Shown here one piece after another: positions 19,906-31,412 of a stretch of 64,000 bases of DNA. The notes beneath the pieces were generated by a model. That model searched no databases. It was not told where the DNA came from and was given only the letters and a program-made list of their open reading frames with translations. The translations under genes were made by a program, and so were the position numbers. How positions within the stretch are numbered: the first letter of the stretch is position 1; each line of letters starts with the position of its first letter. The stretch spans positions 1,488,001-1,552,000 of the forward strand of contig JAACJK010000057.1 in assembly GCA_013368325.1 (NCBI GenBank), read 5' to 3'. Origin of the DNA: Ephemerocybe angulata. Taxonomy: Eukaryota > Basidiomycota > Agaricomycetes > Agaricales > Psathyrellaceae.

Positions 19906-22900
19906 ATGTTGCCTGTACGCCGCCACGGCCTTTGTCGACAGATACACACTGCCTGTGTTCGCCTGAACAACGAACCCCCTAGGACCAAACGGGTGAAAAG
20001 GTCTGTCTCTGACTTGCCCAAGGCGTACATCTTGCCAAATGGACAGCCCGCTGCTCCCTTGGGCGCTTTTTTAGACGCGACGCATGTCGCGAAAGGTACG
20101 CAAGTAGCCTGAGCTATCACTGCACGCTCTGACTATCTTGCGCGTAGCTAAGAAAAGAACGCGTTCAAAAAGCTCCGCCACATCGGGCACAGCACCACCC
20201 GACAAGGGCAGCGACACAGTTGAGCCTGGTTGGTCAAGGCACCCTGTTGAAGTCCTTCCAGTCTACTTATGACTATACATTACAGTCGCTCCTTTTATAC
20301 CGAAAACGCAATTGGCGATTGAAATTCACGACAATCTTCTTCGTTTCCCTCACTGCTTACTCCTTACCCGAGTCGGTCAATTCTACGAGGTATGGTCAAA
20401 GCGCATTCAGCCTGACTCGTCTAACTTAACACAGTCATACTTTGACCAAGCGAATGAGATCGCACACTTACTCAACATCAAACTAACAAGCCGCAAATGG
20501 AATGGCGGACGAGTTCCAATGTGCGGCTTTCCGCTGCTCCACCTCGACAAACACTTGAAAACTCTTGTGCAGCACCACCACCGATTTGTGGCCATGTGCG
20601 AAGAGTTCCCAAAGCACAGTAACGTGGGCGAAAAGGAGTTCGAGCGGCGCGTTACGCGCATCGTCACTCCAGGAACCTTGATTGACGAGCCGTTTCTCAA
20701 CACCTTCGAAAACAACTACTTGCTCTCCGTCTACTTGGGCTCAGGCAAATATGATGTTGGTCTGGCATGGATCGATGTCTCTACCGGGGAGTTCTTTTCG
20801 AAAAGTGCTAGGGTGGACACTCTTAAGGACGAACTGGCCCGCATCGGTCCTCGGGAAGTCGTCCTGTTGCCTTGTGACCAGGACGACCCCATAAATGATG
20901 TGGTCTCGCTACTCAAGGAAGAGGGAATCTTCTACTCATTCGCCCCTTTTGCAGCCCCCGAAAAGGTTCCTCCGAACGCCAACCCGGAGACAGCCTCTAT
21001 CTTGCTGCTCTCAGACTACCTTCAAAACAACTTGATGGAAAACGCCCCCTCGCTGAATTCTCCCCTACACGAAAGCGATTCAACGCGAATGCAAATTGAT
21101 GCACACACTATCAAGTCTCTCGAAATCAAGGAGTCTGCATACGAAGGGGGTGTCAAAGGAAGTCTCGTAAGCGTTGTTAGACGAACGTCCACCGACAGTG
21201 GGTGCAGACTCCTCGCACGTCGCTTGTGTAAGTACCCAAAAACGTTCAAAGCTCCTCGGTGCGCTTACCCTTCAAATACTTAGGTTGCCCAAGCACGTCC
21301 CTTGCAGAAATTGAGGGATGGCAGTCAAGTGTCGCCTTCTTCTTGAAAAGGCCTCATCTCCGGGCAGACCTCATCGAAAAACTTAAAGAAATGGGCGACA
21401 TAGGAAGAATCGTTCAACGGTTCATCCTCAAACGAGGCGACATATCTGATTTGCTGAGCGTCAAAAAGACTATCGACCTCTGGGAGGACGTCATCAAGTG
21501 TCTGGAACTTGAAAATAAGATGGAGAGTCGGCAGATGTCCCAGGAGTGGGCGCAAGCAGACCTATTTCGGAAACGGATGCACAATCTAGGGAAGTTGTCT
21601 GCTCGAATTAATGATACAGTCATCGACACTGCCGATGTGCAAACACTCGGAGATGAAGATGAAAATGCTGCTTCCCTGGACTCGGCGCCTGCTTCAGCAA
21701 CGCTTGAAAAGCCGGGCAGATGGACTATCAAACATGGGTATGATAGCCTCTCGTCTTCCATTTATATGGACAGCCAAGTGACTTTACATTTCTGCCTGTG
21801 TAGATTCTCACCGACCCTGGCAGCCTTTCACTCTGGCTTAGATGAACTTTCAAAACAAAAGGATGAGCTGGAAGACAGGCTCCGTGTTGCTTTCGGTGAT
21901 GTCCTTCCTCCGGAATTTCCATTGGACTTCGACTAACGCCATATAACAGATGCTCCTTCTCTGACTCTACGTGCCTCTCCATCTCAGGGAATGCACGTCC
22001 ACGTCGGACGATCAAGGAGGGACTCCAAACTCCTTGACATTGATCCCTCGTTCGTCAAGATGTCGCAAAGTGCATCGACCAAGTGCTATTTTTATGCACC
22101 GTGGTCCGAACTAGGTACCAAGATAACTGGAGCCACTACGTCCCTGATACAGGCAGAGAAAGAAGCCTTCGAAACCCTGCGGGGAGAGGTGAGTGGTTCA
22201 TCCACTGAAAGACTTGGCGTAGCTGAGGCCTGTCCTCGGAAGGTCGTGAGTAATGCGTCTCTTTTACGAAACAATGCTGCAATCATCGATGAGATGGATG
22301 TCTCCATCGGTTTTGCTTCTCTTGCAGAGGAGCTGAAACTCGTTCAGCCTGTCTTAACAGAAGAGTATGGTTTTGATGCTCTACCCCAACGCTCTTTACT
22401 CATCATCGAGAACTAAAAGGAAAGTCTACCACGTTGTGAATGGTCGCCACCCATCAGTCGAAATGGGTCTGCTAGTCTCTGGTCGCACCTTCACCTCTAA
22501 CACCGTCGAGATGACCCCTACTTCCAACATGCACATAATAACTGGGCCTAACATGGCGGGGAAATCCACTGCTCTCCGACAAACCGCCCTCATTGCCATC
22601 CTCGCCCAAGTAGGATCGTTCGTTCCAGCAGACTCTGCAACGATTGGGGTGATCGACAAACTCTTTACGCGCATCGGCGCAAAGGACGACCTGTTCCGGG
22701 ACCGCAGCACGTTTATGGTTGAAATGCTGGAGACCGCAGACATCCTACGGCGCGCCACCCCTCGAAGCTTGGTTATCATGGACGAGGTTGGGCGCGGGAC
22801 TACTGTCAAAGACGGGCTTGCAATCGCCTTCGCTTCAATCCACCACCTCGTCACTCAGAACCAAAGCAACTGTCTTTTTGCTACGCATTTTCACGAACTG

Positions 22901-23250
22901 GCAGACATGATAGGATGCTCATCGACATGGGGCGGGAAAGGGGTTTTCAGTAATGTTCGCTTCTATTGCACAGATGTGAACGAAATCGATGTAGGTCCCG
23001 AAAGCTTGACCTCCCGCTTGTGGACTCCTCCTGACGCGCCACACAGGACTCCCGCTTTGCCTACTCCTACCGCCTTCGACCTGGAGTCAATCGAGACAGC
23101 CATGGGTTGAAGGTAGCCAGACTCGCCGGTCTGCCTCCGAGCGCGCTGCAGGTAGCGAGCAAAACGCTATCTTGGTTGAGGGACCATGATCGGGACAAGA
23201 AATCTCTTCCTGAGCTGAACGACGACTCCTCATTCAACTCGTCGCCGTAA
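19906..23250 (+). CDS. MSH1: Mitochondrial MutS homologue Msh1
   Basis: Ten exons give 949 residues. The N-terminus ([19 protein letters not shown]) is Arg-rich without acidic residues, as expected for a mitochondrial presequence. The MutS mismatch-recognition domain follows, with LTRVGQFYE (the conserved Phe that wedges into mismatched DNA), NIKLTSRKW and [16 protein letters not shown]. Then come the connector, lever and clamp regions, and a complete ATPase: Walker [20 protein letters not shown] signature, Walker [13 protein letters not shown], and ATHFHEL. Msh1 maintains mitochondrial DNA in fungi. Two introns (20390-20434, 45 bp, and a probable 54-bp one at 22189-22242) have lengths divisible by three and stay open if retained. 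The intron at 21896-21949 has a perfect branch sequence GACTAAC. Confidence 0.92.
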
Positions 23251-23332
23251 TGCATTATATATTGCACATATATCCAGCATTAAATTACTCATACATTTAA
23301 TATACTTTGAACTGGGATCACCTAAAAATTCC

Positions 23333-26300
23333 TCATTGCTGAACGGATCGGATATAGTTCAGAGCAGAGCCAGCACGGAGCCAGTTCAGCTGGTCGGCGG
23401 ACATGGTATGCTTAGTGGCAATCTGGAATGACTCTCCGTCTGCCTTGGTGACGTTGATTTTAATCTCTGCTCCAGGCTTCCCCTCCAAGAGGTCTGCCAG
23501 GCCGACAGTCTCGACAATATCCCCAGAGCCGATGCGGTCGTAATCGGCCTTGTCAGCGAACCAAAGCGGGAGAACACCTTGTTTCTGCATACGGGATCGT
23601 CGTCAGCAAGGCGGGAAGCGAGTAGGTTGTGGAGCATACCTTGAGGTTAGTCTCGTGAATACGGGCGAATGACCGAGCGATGATCATCCCGCAACCTGGA
23701 TCGGACTTTAGCTTGTTGTTCCCTTCAAAGCACACCATCCATACGTACCATAGAAACGAGGTTGGAGAGCAGCATGTTCACGGGCGCTTCCTTCACCGTA
23801 ATTATCATCGACGATAATGGCCCAAGGTTGGTTCCTCGCCTTGAAGCGCTTCGCGATTTCAGGGATGGTACCCTGGCTATTGGTATCCTTGTCGAAAGCG
23901 ACGTTCATTTCGCCTCCTTCGTCGTTGATGGCCTGCGTGCTCGTTAGTTACCAACCAAGTCAAGGCAGGTTTAATGGAACTAACAGTGATGACTGGAAGG
24001 AATACGAGTCAGACTAGGCAATGCAAGTTACGACTGAGGTTACTCACGTAGGTTTTCTGAGATGTTGGTGAGATGACCCTTATACTTGAGCCAAGGTCCC
24101 TTGAAATGAAAACTTCAGCCCAGCCTGCGCATACCAGCCTAACGAAAACCATACCGCTGCGGAAATGTGGTCGGTGGTGCATTTGCCCCGCACACGGAGG
24201 AGGACTTTCATCGAGGGCAGTTCCAATCCTCGCGGGTTGCCAGATCCAGGACCGAAGTGACTCCCGAATGGTTCGAGAATCTCCAATCGCTGAGAGTCGG
24301 GCTTTATGACAATGTTGACCTCCGGTTGGGGCACTGGGTTGCGGATAGGGTAGAATTCGCTGTTTCCAGGAGTGAATCCATCGGTGGGGAGATCCCGACC
24401 ATGAGGGGGCTGGAATTTGAAGGATTCGCCGGAAGGGAGAGAAATGGAGTCCGTCATAGGGTTGAAGGACAGCTTGCCAGAGAAGGCCATTGCCGTGACG
24501 ATGGTGGGAGACGCGAGGAAGTTCATGGTGAGTTTGTTGCCGTCGTTTCGTGACTTGAAGTTTCGGTTGAAGCTGGTGAGGATAGCTACGTCGCAATGAG
24601 GACTACCATCTACCAGAACCAACATGCAAATAGCATACCATTTTCTTCGCCTTGCTTATCGTCACGCTTCCACTGTCCAATACACGGCCCGCATGCATTG
24701 GCCAGTACAACCGCGCCCACGTCCTCAAGAGCGGATGTGACATTGTCGCGTTCAATAGTAGCACGTACTTGTTCTGAGCCAGGAGTGCACAGGAAAGGCA
24801 CCTTGGTTGTCAAACCAGCGGCCTTGGCTTGCTTGGCAAGATCGGCTACAGCAGTCTACCAGATATTTAGAGGCATATTAGATGGGAGGGGGGAAAAACC
24901 TACCATATCCTCGTAGGAGCTGTTGGTGCAGGAACCGATGAGGCCAGCAGAGAACTCATCCTTCCAACCTTGGGACTTGATGAATTCACCGAACTTTGAC
25001 ACAGGTGTTGAAAGGTCGGGGGTGAAAGGCCCGTTGATAGTGGGTTCCACCTTAGAGAGATCCTGCGGAAAGGGGTGAATACGCCATAGATACAAGGTCT
25101 GTTCGACTGTTATCTTACGATTTCAATAAGTTGGTCGTATTCGGTTCCTTCATCGGGGCTCAGGAAGCCTTGAGCAGCCGCTCTGTCTGCGGCTTTGGCC
25201 ACAGGAGCACGACCGGTTGCGATCAAGTAGTCACGCATTCGAGCGCTGTAAGGGAAGGTTGAGGTCGTCGCCCCAACCTCAGCGCCCATGTTCGCAATGG
25301 TGGCAAGGCCAGTACATGATTGGCTGGAAACGCCAGGACCAAAGTATTCCAAAATGCTTCCAGTTCCTCCCTGTACATGTTAAAAGAGGTATTAAGCGGA
25401 TAAGTGGGAATACACACCCGAACAGTAAGTTTTCCGGCGAGGTGTAGGATCAAGTCCTTTGGTGTTGTCCAACCACCCATCTTACCAGTCAAATGGACAC
25501 CTTCATCATCCTGCTCAGCATCTTCTTGCGACAGAACTCTGCTGGAAACTCACCAATGACCTTGGGTGCCTTCAACTCCCACGGGGTTGCAGTCATCGCA
25601 TCGACGGCGTCTGCACCTCCAACACCAATGGCCAACATACCCAAGCCTCCAGCATTCGGGGTATGCGAATCTGGGAAATCAAGCCTCAATTCAAACCGAT
25701 GAAAACCGTATAGCATTAATTTACTCACCTGTTCCCAGCATGAGCATACCAGGCGCAGCATAGTTCTCCAGCACAATTTGGTGGATAATCCCTGAACCTG
25801 GGCGCCAAAACTCAAGGCCATACTTGGCTGCGGCACTTTGAAGGAAATCGAAAACCTCCTGGTTCGTAACAATGGAACGCTGTATAAAAGGGTGTAAGTA
25901 TCACAGAGGTTCCGAATGGACTTTCTTCTTGCCTTCAAGTCCGACTCAGCACCCTCGACAGCCTGGATAAGATGGTCACAGTGAATGCTTGCGGGAACGG
26001 CCGACTGCGCGAGTCCAGCGCTCATGAACTGAAGGCTTTGTAGTTTATCAGTGCCAAACAAAAATTGAGGGTTGGCTTGACATACAGAGCCATTCTAGCA
26101 GGACGTTCAGAACATCAGCGCATTGGTATTCGAGGGCGCTAAAGCTCACTGTGCAGATGCATCCTGCATGGCAACTCGCTCCGGGCGTAGCTGAAGGTAA
26201 CTTTCTCCTCTAATCTTTCCACCTGAGGAGAACGCCTGGTCAGGATCGACGACATGACTGTAAAGAATCTTTTCGGCTAGAGAGAGGGGTCGCTTGAGGT

Positions 26301-26448
26301 GATTCCGGACCCGTCCCAGCTTCTCGATGAGAGAGTCATATGGCGGCGTGATAGTGCTGCAATCCTTCTCAATGGAAATGGGGACTTGAGTGGCGAGGCT
26401 GCGCCTGAGAGCGCCTCCTGTCCTGTGGATTCCAGTCCTACAAAGCAT
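23333..26448 (-). CDS. ACO2: Mitochondrial aconitase Aco2-type
   Basis: About ten or more short introns. The start is taken at 26448 ([20 protein letters not shown]), a good presequence; an upstream in-frame start at 26505 is possible. The aconitase domain is complete: [37 protein letters not shown], then the [4Fe-4S] ligands as one Cys in [11 protein letters not shown] and two in [38 protein letters not shown] and [16 protein letters not shown]. Details such as [31 protein letters not shown] and KHTMSADQ match yeast Aco2 rather than Aco1 as I recall them. In fungi Aco2-type enzymes help convert homocitrate in the alpha-aminoadipate lysine pathway, in the mitochondrial matrix. The TCA-cycle aconitase would then be encoded elsewhere. 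Confidence 0.88.
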
Positions 26449-26760
26449 TGCAGCAAGAGCCTCGAGGTTGACGGAAAGACTTGGCAAATTGCGGGACAGC
26501 AACAATTTTCGGCTTTAAAATCCGGTTTAAAGACTTGATCACGAATGATCGCATCATGCTCCGAACGGAAGGCGGCTGCCATCGTCCCCGCATCATAATA
26601 CGCCCAAATACGGCTGCAACCAATCGAATTGCGTCAATTTCTTTCGGCGACAAGTTAGCAGGTCCCCAGAGTGCTTAACGTATTGGCCGTTCTTCTTGCA
26701 TTGAACATTTGGAGAAAGCTACGAAACGATACTCGACTACAAAGTGCTGAAAAGGGTTGC

Positions 26761-29700
26761 TTAATTGGTGACTGAGCCTCTCAGACGAATATCTCTGCTA
26801 CTGGCACCAACTTGAATGCTGGTCGATCCAGACGGCACCACCCAGCGCTGGGCGCCGGTGTCCCAGATCGAAAGGTCGAACCGCGACAGCTGCATAGTAA
26901 CGGTCTTAGTCTGGCCGGGTGTCAAATACACAGAGTCGAATCCCTTCAAAGATTTAGGGGGCGCATTGGCAGAGGTTGGAAGGCCAATATAGAGTTGCGG
27001 GATCTGACAACGTTGGATCAACATCAGCCCCCAGCGACCTGAGTAAAATAACCACAACGAACCTCATGCCCTGCAATCGTGCCGTTGTTCGTCAGCTGGA
27101 AAGTGACGGTGACAGTTTTTTCGTGTAATCTTTAAATCTCTGTTAGCGACTCGGAGTGCCAGGATTGCAAAGTTGGTAACCTACTTGGGATCCAGAGAAG
27201 TTCCTGGGCCACTAGGGATTGTGACACCGCCCGCCGATCCAGAAACCTGAAGGCCAGCATAACTGAAAGTAGTGTACGACAAACCAAAGCCAAATTCGTA
27301 TCTTGGTTCAACCGTTCCCCGGTCGAAGCCCCTGTAGTCGATGAACAGCCCTTCGGAGTATGAGATAGTCGGAACTTGGGTGTTCGAGTTGGACAGAACT
27401 TTGGCCGAGTAATCGTTGACGCTCTTTGCGATAGTATATGGGAGGCGGCCACTACCAGGGGAGATAAGTCAGGGTGAAGCAATTGTTTGATACGTAGTAA
27501 AGACTTACCTTGGGTTATAATCTCCAAAGAGCACATCGGCAAGAGCATTTCCCGCTTCTTGTCCAGGTAGCCCACTCCATACGACGGCCACAACTGAGAG
27601 AATGGCATGTTAGTGTTTCCAATCGTGACCCGCTCATCTCTCACTAACTGTTTGCGTTATTTATCCAAGGTTCCATCTCAATGGGACCAACGCTGTTCAC
27701 GACAACTATTGTCTTAGTATTGGCCTCAGCCACGCGGGCAACCAAAGCATCCTGGAGACAGTATAAGTGGATAGACAAATAGCTGATACTCGACCATGCG
27801 TACGCCATTGTGCCATGCCTTGAGGTCATTACGGTCTCCAGCATGACCTATGGAGGATTTTGAGAGTGCGTTCAATGCGAATTGCTCGTGGATCACTGAC
27901 CTTCTACGGTAAGGTAACCCTCCCCACCATCAGCTGACATCATCGTCAGTGTCAAGGTGCAGCGAAGGAGAAGGCAGACTTACATGTGATGAAGACTATG
28001 GCATAGTCCTTCCCAGTAGCAGCTGACGCAGCGGCATTGAGGTCGGTGTCGCTCAATGAAGAAGAGACAGTCGTCCCGCTACCAGCACGGGACTTGATCC
28101 CGTCGAGAGGCTGAAGGCACAACATTATAACGCATACGTTCAGCTTCAAACAACAACGCACCGTAATGAGATAAGGATACTCGACAGTACCGCTTCCCCA
28201 TCCTATTGAAAAGTCTGAGAACGGCATAATATGTCTACAAGAAACATACCCATCCCGAGGACACCATCATTTCCAGCGCGATCCTCGTAGCCATTCATCC
28301 CTTTGGACCCAGGGCCTGCACCGTTACCGATAATTCCGAGTGTCTTCGGGTTCTTCAGGGGAAGAGCGTTGCCAACATTTTTCAGCAAAACGGTCGAGGC
28401 CGCCCCAATCGCCCGGACAGTTCTGTGGGGGTTTAGTAATAGCACCAACCTATTGAGTAGCACCTACTGTTTGTGATTACCCTGAACGTCGAGGTGCTGC
28501 GCTCCCGCACCGTTTACATTCCACGAGTTGAAATTGACGGAAGGAAACCCCGAATCTTGCTTCAAGAGGTACCTGGGAGACACCTCAGGTATCAGCGGGG
28601 AGTACCCTGTTGGATAATGGTAGAACCATACCAGCCAGCTAAAATACGAAGTGCGATGTCCTAGAGAAACAGGGTAAATAATCAGCCGAAAAGTTGTAAC
28701 GAACTGAAGTCCCCGAGCGCACTGACATCGATTCGGGATTGGTTTACTCTCCCTTGATTTACCGCTTGTACCAAGTTGTTTCCGAAGTAAGTGGTTCCTA
28801 GAAAAGAGGATGAAACCCATTTCAACTGTGTTTAAACCCGAGGTACCCACCCGACTCGTAGGTTTGGTCACCTAAACGCATGTTAGTGTTAGGACGCCAC
28901 ACGATAGGCTTTCAGGACCTACCAGGCATGGTCATCTATCAAGGCAACTGTTATTGACATGGTTCTATGATATGTGACCGGCTGATTAACTTACATCCAA
29001 GCCAGCGTTGACAGAGGTAGTCGAGTGCTATATGAACAAGCCGTTCAGTTTCCCAAAGCGCAGACGAGCTATGTCGAGAGACACACCGTTGCCCACCAAT
29101 CTTAAGTTATAGTCCAACGTCAATACATCGGGGCATCTAAAGGCCATTGCCATGCTTACCAGACGTAACATCTGCACCGGATATCATTCAGGGTATGCAA
29201 ACTACGGTTTCATTAGGCACTCACATCCTGGGAAGCCAAACTCGCCCTTCAGCACGCCATTGAGCATCTTATCGTTCTCACATGCCCAGGTACCGTTAAC
29301 TTTTAATGCGGGTCAGTCTATGTTCATGGGACAGGAAACAGTCTGCCCGCACGCTGATCTATATATTGTCAGCACCGATGTATAACAGGCACTGAGAAAA
29401 AGAGCTCACTGTAACTGCACATCACGGAAGCAACATTCGCCTGGACGCTGCGAAGGAACTGAATACTAAAGTCAACACATGATAGCAGGGCATCCATTTC
29501 GATCTCAACGTACCGGAAGAAGGTAGATCTCGTGCTCCTGCAGAGTGATGGCATCTTAATCCCAACCTTCTGTTTCAAGGCAGTGTGCAGAGCTCACCGT
29601 CCTAGTTTCACATTAGTACAATTGCTCAAGCAAGCAAAGAAATGAGCACTCACCGATCGTCAACGTTAGAAGAGCTCGATTCACGATAATGTTCTTGTTC

Positions 29701-30957
29701 GTTGTTGATGAAATGCTTTGCGCATGCTATGGAAGGTCGTAATTATATCCAGGTGAGCCCATGATATCAGCCTACCTTGAACTCCTTGTGATTGGATGCC
29801 AATAATGGTCTCATAGGAAGCTTCGCCGTTGAGATAGGGGTCGGCGCCAAAACTAGCGCCCTAATCAGTCTCGCGTCGGTGTCATAGAAGGTGAAGACCC
29901 ACGCCTCCCAATTTCGACCACCGGCTGGGACTCGCTGCACGTTCCTGACCCAATCGTAAGTGAGTCTGAAAAAAGCCTCGTGCTCGCCAAACACGTACAT
30001 AGCTGGCCCTAGGGCGACGTGAACACCTTTTCCACGGAACTCCGCGCCCATGTCTGCACCACGCTGCCGAATTAAGGTACGATTGAAAGTGGCAGCAGCA
30101 TTAATCCCACTGAAAAAGAACCGTGAGCCTACATTCAACCTGGGTTAACCCCCACCCCATACGTACGCTGGGAATGCAGTGATCTTGTCGGCGTAACGGA
30201 TGCCCAAAGGGCCATCTGAATGGCGTTTAGTGCTACCATGTCTCCTAGGACGACGGAGGACAGACCTTGAAGACAGAGCCCAGGGAAATTTATAGAGGAT
30301 ATAGCTGGGGTATTGCCAACGCAAACCCCTTTGCGCCATTGTACACCAGTGGCCAAGTTGACTTTCTCATTGAGAGAGAGCTTGGCGACTGCAGTCCTCG
30401 CCTAGCAGAGTGGTAGGTATTGTGCTCACTCGGCTCGCTGTCTCAGAAATCGACACACCTTTTCGTAGGCAGTTTTCCACTCGGGCGACATGTTGGCTAG
30501 GATGGCACTGTGAGCTTGAAACTCAATGCCCCTGACGCATATATTTACCAAATACTCCAGTTGCCGTGGGCGTATAGGCAGGTCCAGAGGATGTTGTGCT
30601 CGGAGTAGTATTGGTTGTAGTAGTGGTCGTCGTCGCCGTGCTAGTAGTGGAGGTAGTAGAGCTCGTAGGGGCGGCGGTTCCAGGAAGGCATTGCGAATAG
30701 ACTTAATGGTACCTGAGAAAGCCTCGCTCGATGTCATGTTGCTTGGGTCACTCACAGTCATTCAGCTTCGTGCAAACACCACCGCTGGCGCATGCCGTAC
30801 TCCCACTCCTGTTGAACGGTTGGAGAACAAGTTTTAAATAACCCAAAATTCTGACATACCACCCAGTGCCGCCGCATTGTCCGTACAAGGGTTGCTGGGC
30901 TTGCGCGATGCCGACGCAGAGTAGCACAGCTGGTAACAAACTGTTTCGGACTTTCAT
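26761..30957 (-). CDS. Secreted GH3 beta-glucosidase with N-terminal CBM1
   Basis: The signal peptide is [21 protein letters not shown]. The family 1 cellulose-binding module follows at once ([11 protein letters not shown], then [16 protein letters not shown], then YSQC after a 54-bp intron). A Ser/Thr linker leads into a GH3 enzyme: [49 protein letters not shown], the nucleophile Asp in [22 protein letters not shown], and a C-terminal fibronectin-III-like domain ending LRGSVTN. The layout matches the CBM1-bearing beta-glucosidase Cel3A described from Phanerochaete. It should hydrolyse cello-oligosaccharides outside the cell, bound to cellulose. The gene is extremely intron-rich, with exons of 12, 14, 33, 13 and 21 bases in a row around the catalytic Asp. 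Confidence 0.92.
28851..29171 (-). other. Run of micro-exons in the GH3 gene
   Basis: Read on the minus strand, exons 29171-29160 (12 nt), 29100-29087 (14 nt), 29027-28995 (33 nt), 28935-28923 (13 nt) and 28871-28851 (21 nt) join in phase to encode the segment from YVTSDWWATHS to [12 protein letters not shown]. Each is flanked by GT and AG. The codon of the catalytic Asp is split between the 12-nt and 14-nt exons. Confidence 0.85.
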
Positions 30958-31412
30958 TGTTGGTCCTCAGCTATTCCAATTTCCTGGGTGCGCACCCAAT
31001 CCTTTTAAACTGCCAGTCTTAGGTCCATCCATGTTGAATCCTCGGAGTCCAAGACTGCAGAACTGAGCGGCGAATAGGCCGGAGAAACGACGGACGTTGA
31101 GAAGAAGCTTTCGGGCAACTTCCCAAGGTCCGTCTGCAGTAGGGACACCGCTGCTTCCTTAGGCGGCTCGCACGAACTGGACGCTTGGCGGGATGATGTC
31201 GAAAAAAGCCTCCGGGTTGTGGAGACTTAGCCTTCGTAGAATTCTTAACGTTCCGTCACGAGTTGACGCACAAGCTTCGCACTGACCAGGTGTTCGAGAG
31301 TAGATCCGATATTGGTATGTAGTCAATAATGATAATCCTATGATACAACGCAAAACTTAGCTGGTATACAAAATCCTGTCGCGAGTTTCCGAATCCAGCC
31401 TTCTCCATTTCA
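30958..31412. other. Intergenic region upstream of the beta-glucosidase
   Basis: About 455 bases holding the GH3 promoter and the 3' flank of the sterol-binding protein gene. No gene is supported here. Confidence 0.45.
31001..31009 (-). promoter_or_regulatory. TATA-like box of the GH3 gene
   Basis: On the minus strand the sequence TTTAAAAGG lies about 45 bases before the ATG at 30957. Position and composition suit a core promoter TATA element, but the leader would be very short. Confidence 0.35.
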
